Assembly: GCA_913051905.1 (NCBI GenBank)
Contig: CAJXBY010000169.1
Coordinates: 1 to 5,686, forward strand
Source of the DNA: an uncultured Gammaproteobacteria bacterium
Lineage (GTDB): Bacteria; Pseudomonadota; Gammaproteobacteria; Arenicellales; UBA868
Length of the DNA: 5,686 nt
Direction of reading: 5' to 3'
Under the pieces are notes generated by a model. That model saw only the letters and a program-made list of their open reading frames with translations. It was not told the origin of the DNA and searched no databases. A program made the position numbers and the translations under genes. Positions 5,332 to 5,686 of this stretch are shown here, piece by piece (position 1 is the first letter of the stretch; each line of letters begins with the position of its first letter).

Positions 5332-5686
5332 ATGAGTTTGCTGAATCAAAAAGACGATAGCCATGCGTTTCCGATAACCGGTTCAGGGGCAGACGAGGTT
5401 CTCGAAAGGATCAATGAGTTGAAATCTGATTTGCCTTCGCGGGCGCACGGCCAGTTTGGCCTGTACGCGATGGAAGGCGAGGATTCAGTCCAGGAATTTG
5501 GTGAGCAGGCCTATCGAACGTTTATCCGAATGAATACAGTGTTCTCTTCGGTGTTGCCGGGGCTTGCAATGATTGAAGATGATCTACAGGCCATGTGTGT
5601 AGAAATACATAATGGCGGCCGAGCGGGCCGGGCGAACATCACGTCGGGTGGAACTGAAAGTATTTACTGTGCGCTTCACGCCATGC
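5332..5686 (+). CDS. Group II PLP-dependent decarboxylase / sphingosine-1-phosphate lyase-like protein, 3' truncated
   Basis: The first 118 residues are present and the frame is still open at the window end. Two blocks place it in the aspartate-aminotransferase-fold family that contains aromatic-L-amino-acid and glutamate decarboxylases and sphingosine-1-phosphate lyase. The first is the region QFGLYAMEGEDSVQEFGEQA, then YRTFIRMNTVFSSVLPGLAMIEDDLQAM (residues 41-88), where S1P lyases carry a similar N..H...FP...E.E segment. The second is NITSGGTESIYCALHAM (102-118), the phosphate/cofactor-binding loop. The overall pattern looks closer to the S1P-lyase branch than to DDC or GAD. The PLP-binding lysine and the C-terminal half lie outside the window, so activity and substrate remain open: retro-aldol cleavage of a phosphorylated amino-alcohol, or amino-acid decarboxylation. 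No signal peptide or N-terminal membrane anchor is seen, unlike eukaryotic S1P lyase, so a cytosolic enzyme is expected. It follows the VOC gene and may share its transcript. Confidence 0.85.
   Translation, partial: MSLLNQKDDSHAFPITGSGADEVLERINELKSDLPSRAHGQFGLYAMEGEDSVQEFGEQAYRTFIRMNTVFSSVLPGLAMIEDDLQAMCVEIHNGGRAGRANITSGGTESIYCALHAM

Overview
The window is a chromosome-like stretch from a moderately GC-rich bacterium. Coding DNA reads at roughly 50-65 % GC in the lines I counted, while the main divergent intergenic region drops to about 35 %. Gene content (ATP-dependent hydantoinase/oxoprolinase HyuA-HyuB, an EamA-type exporter, a luciferase-like flavin monooxygenase, an epimerase-like VOC protein and a PLP-dependent decarboxylase/lyase) fits a metabolically versatile, probably free-living proteobacterium. 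The taxon is only a guess: there is no rRNA, tRNA or other marker here. I see no insertion sequence, phage gene, CRISPR array or toxin-antitoxin pair.

Layout. (1) 2-2662, plus strand: the 3' end of a hyuA-type gene, then after 9 nt a complete hyuB-type gene with a GTG start. Together they would encode the two subunits of an ATP-driven cyclic-amide (hydantoin/5-oxoproline-like) hydrolase or a related carboxylase. HyuB carries an extra C-terminal domain of about 100 residues. (2) 2737-4640, minus strand: a luciferase-like flavin oxidoreductase gene upstream of a ten-helix DMT/EamA transporter gene, 110 nt apart. This block converges with hyuB across a 74-nt gap. (3) 4641-4790: an AT-rich divergent control region with inverted repeats and candidate promoter elements. 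(4) 4791-5686, plus strand: a methylmalonyl-CoA-epimerase-like VOC gene, then after 106 nt the 5' end of a group II PLP-dependent decarboxylase / sphingosine-1-phosphate-lyase-like gene, cut by the window end.

How the genes may work together is inference only. Ring-opening of a cyclic amide, flavin-dependent oxidation, PLP-dependent C-C cleavage or decarboxylation and small-molecule export could all belong to catabolism of nitrogen-containing organic compounds. The three transcription blocks could equally be unrelated neighbours. I found no clear undescribed system. The best leads are the HyuB C-terminal extension, which resembles a double-psi beta-barrel, and the nested inverted repeats between the divergent genes.
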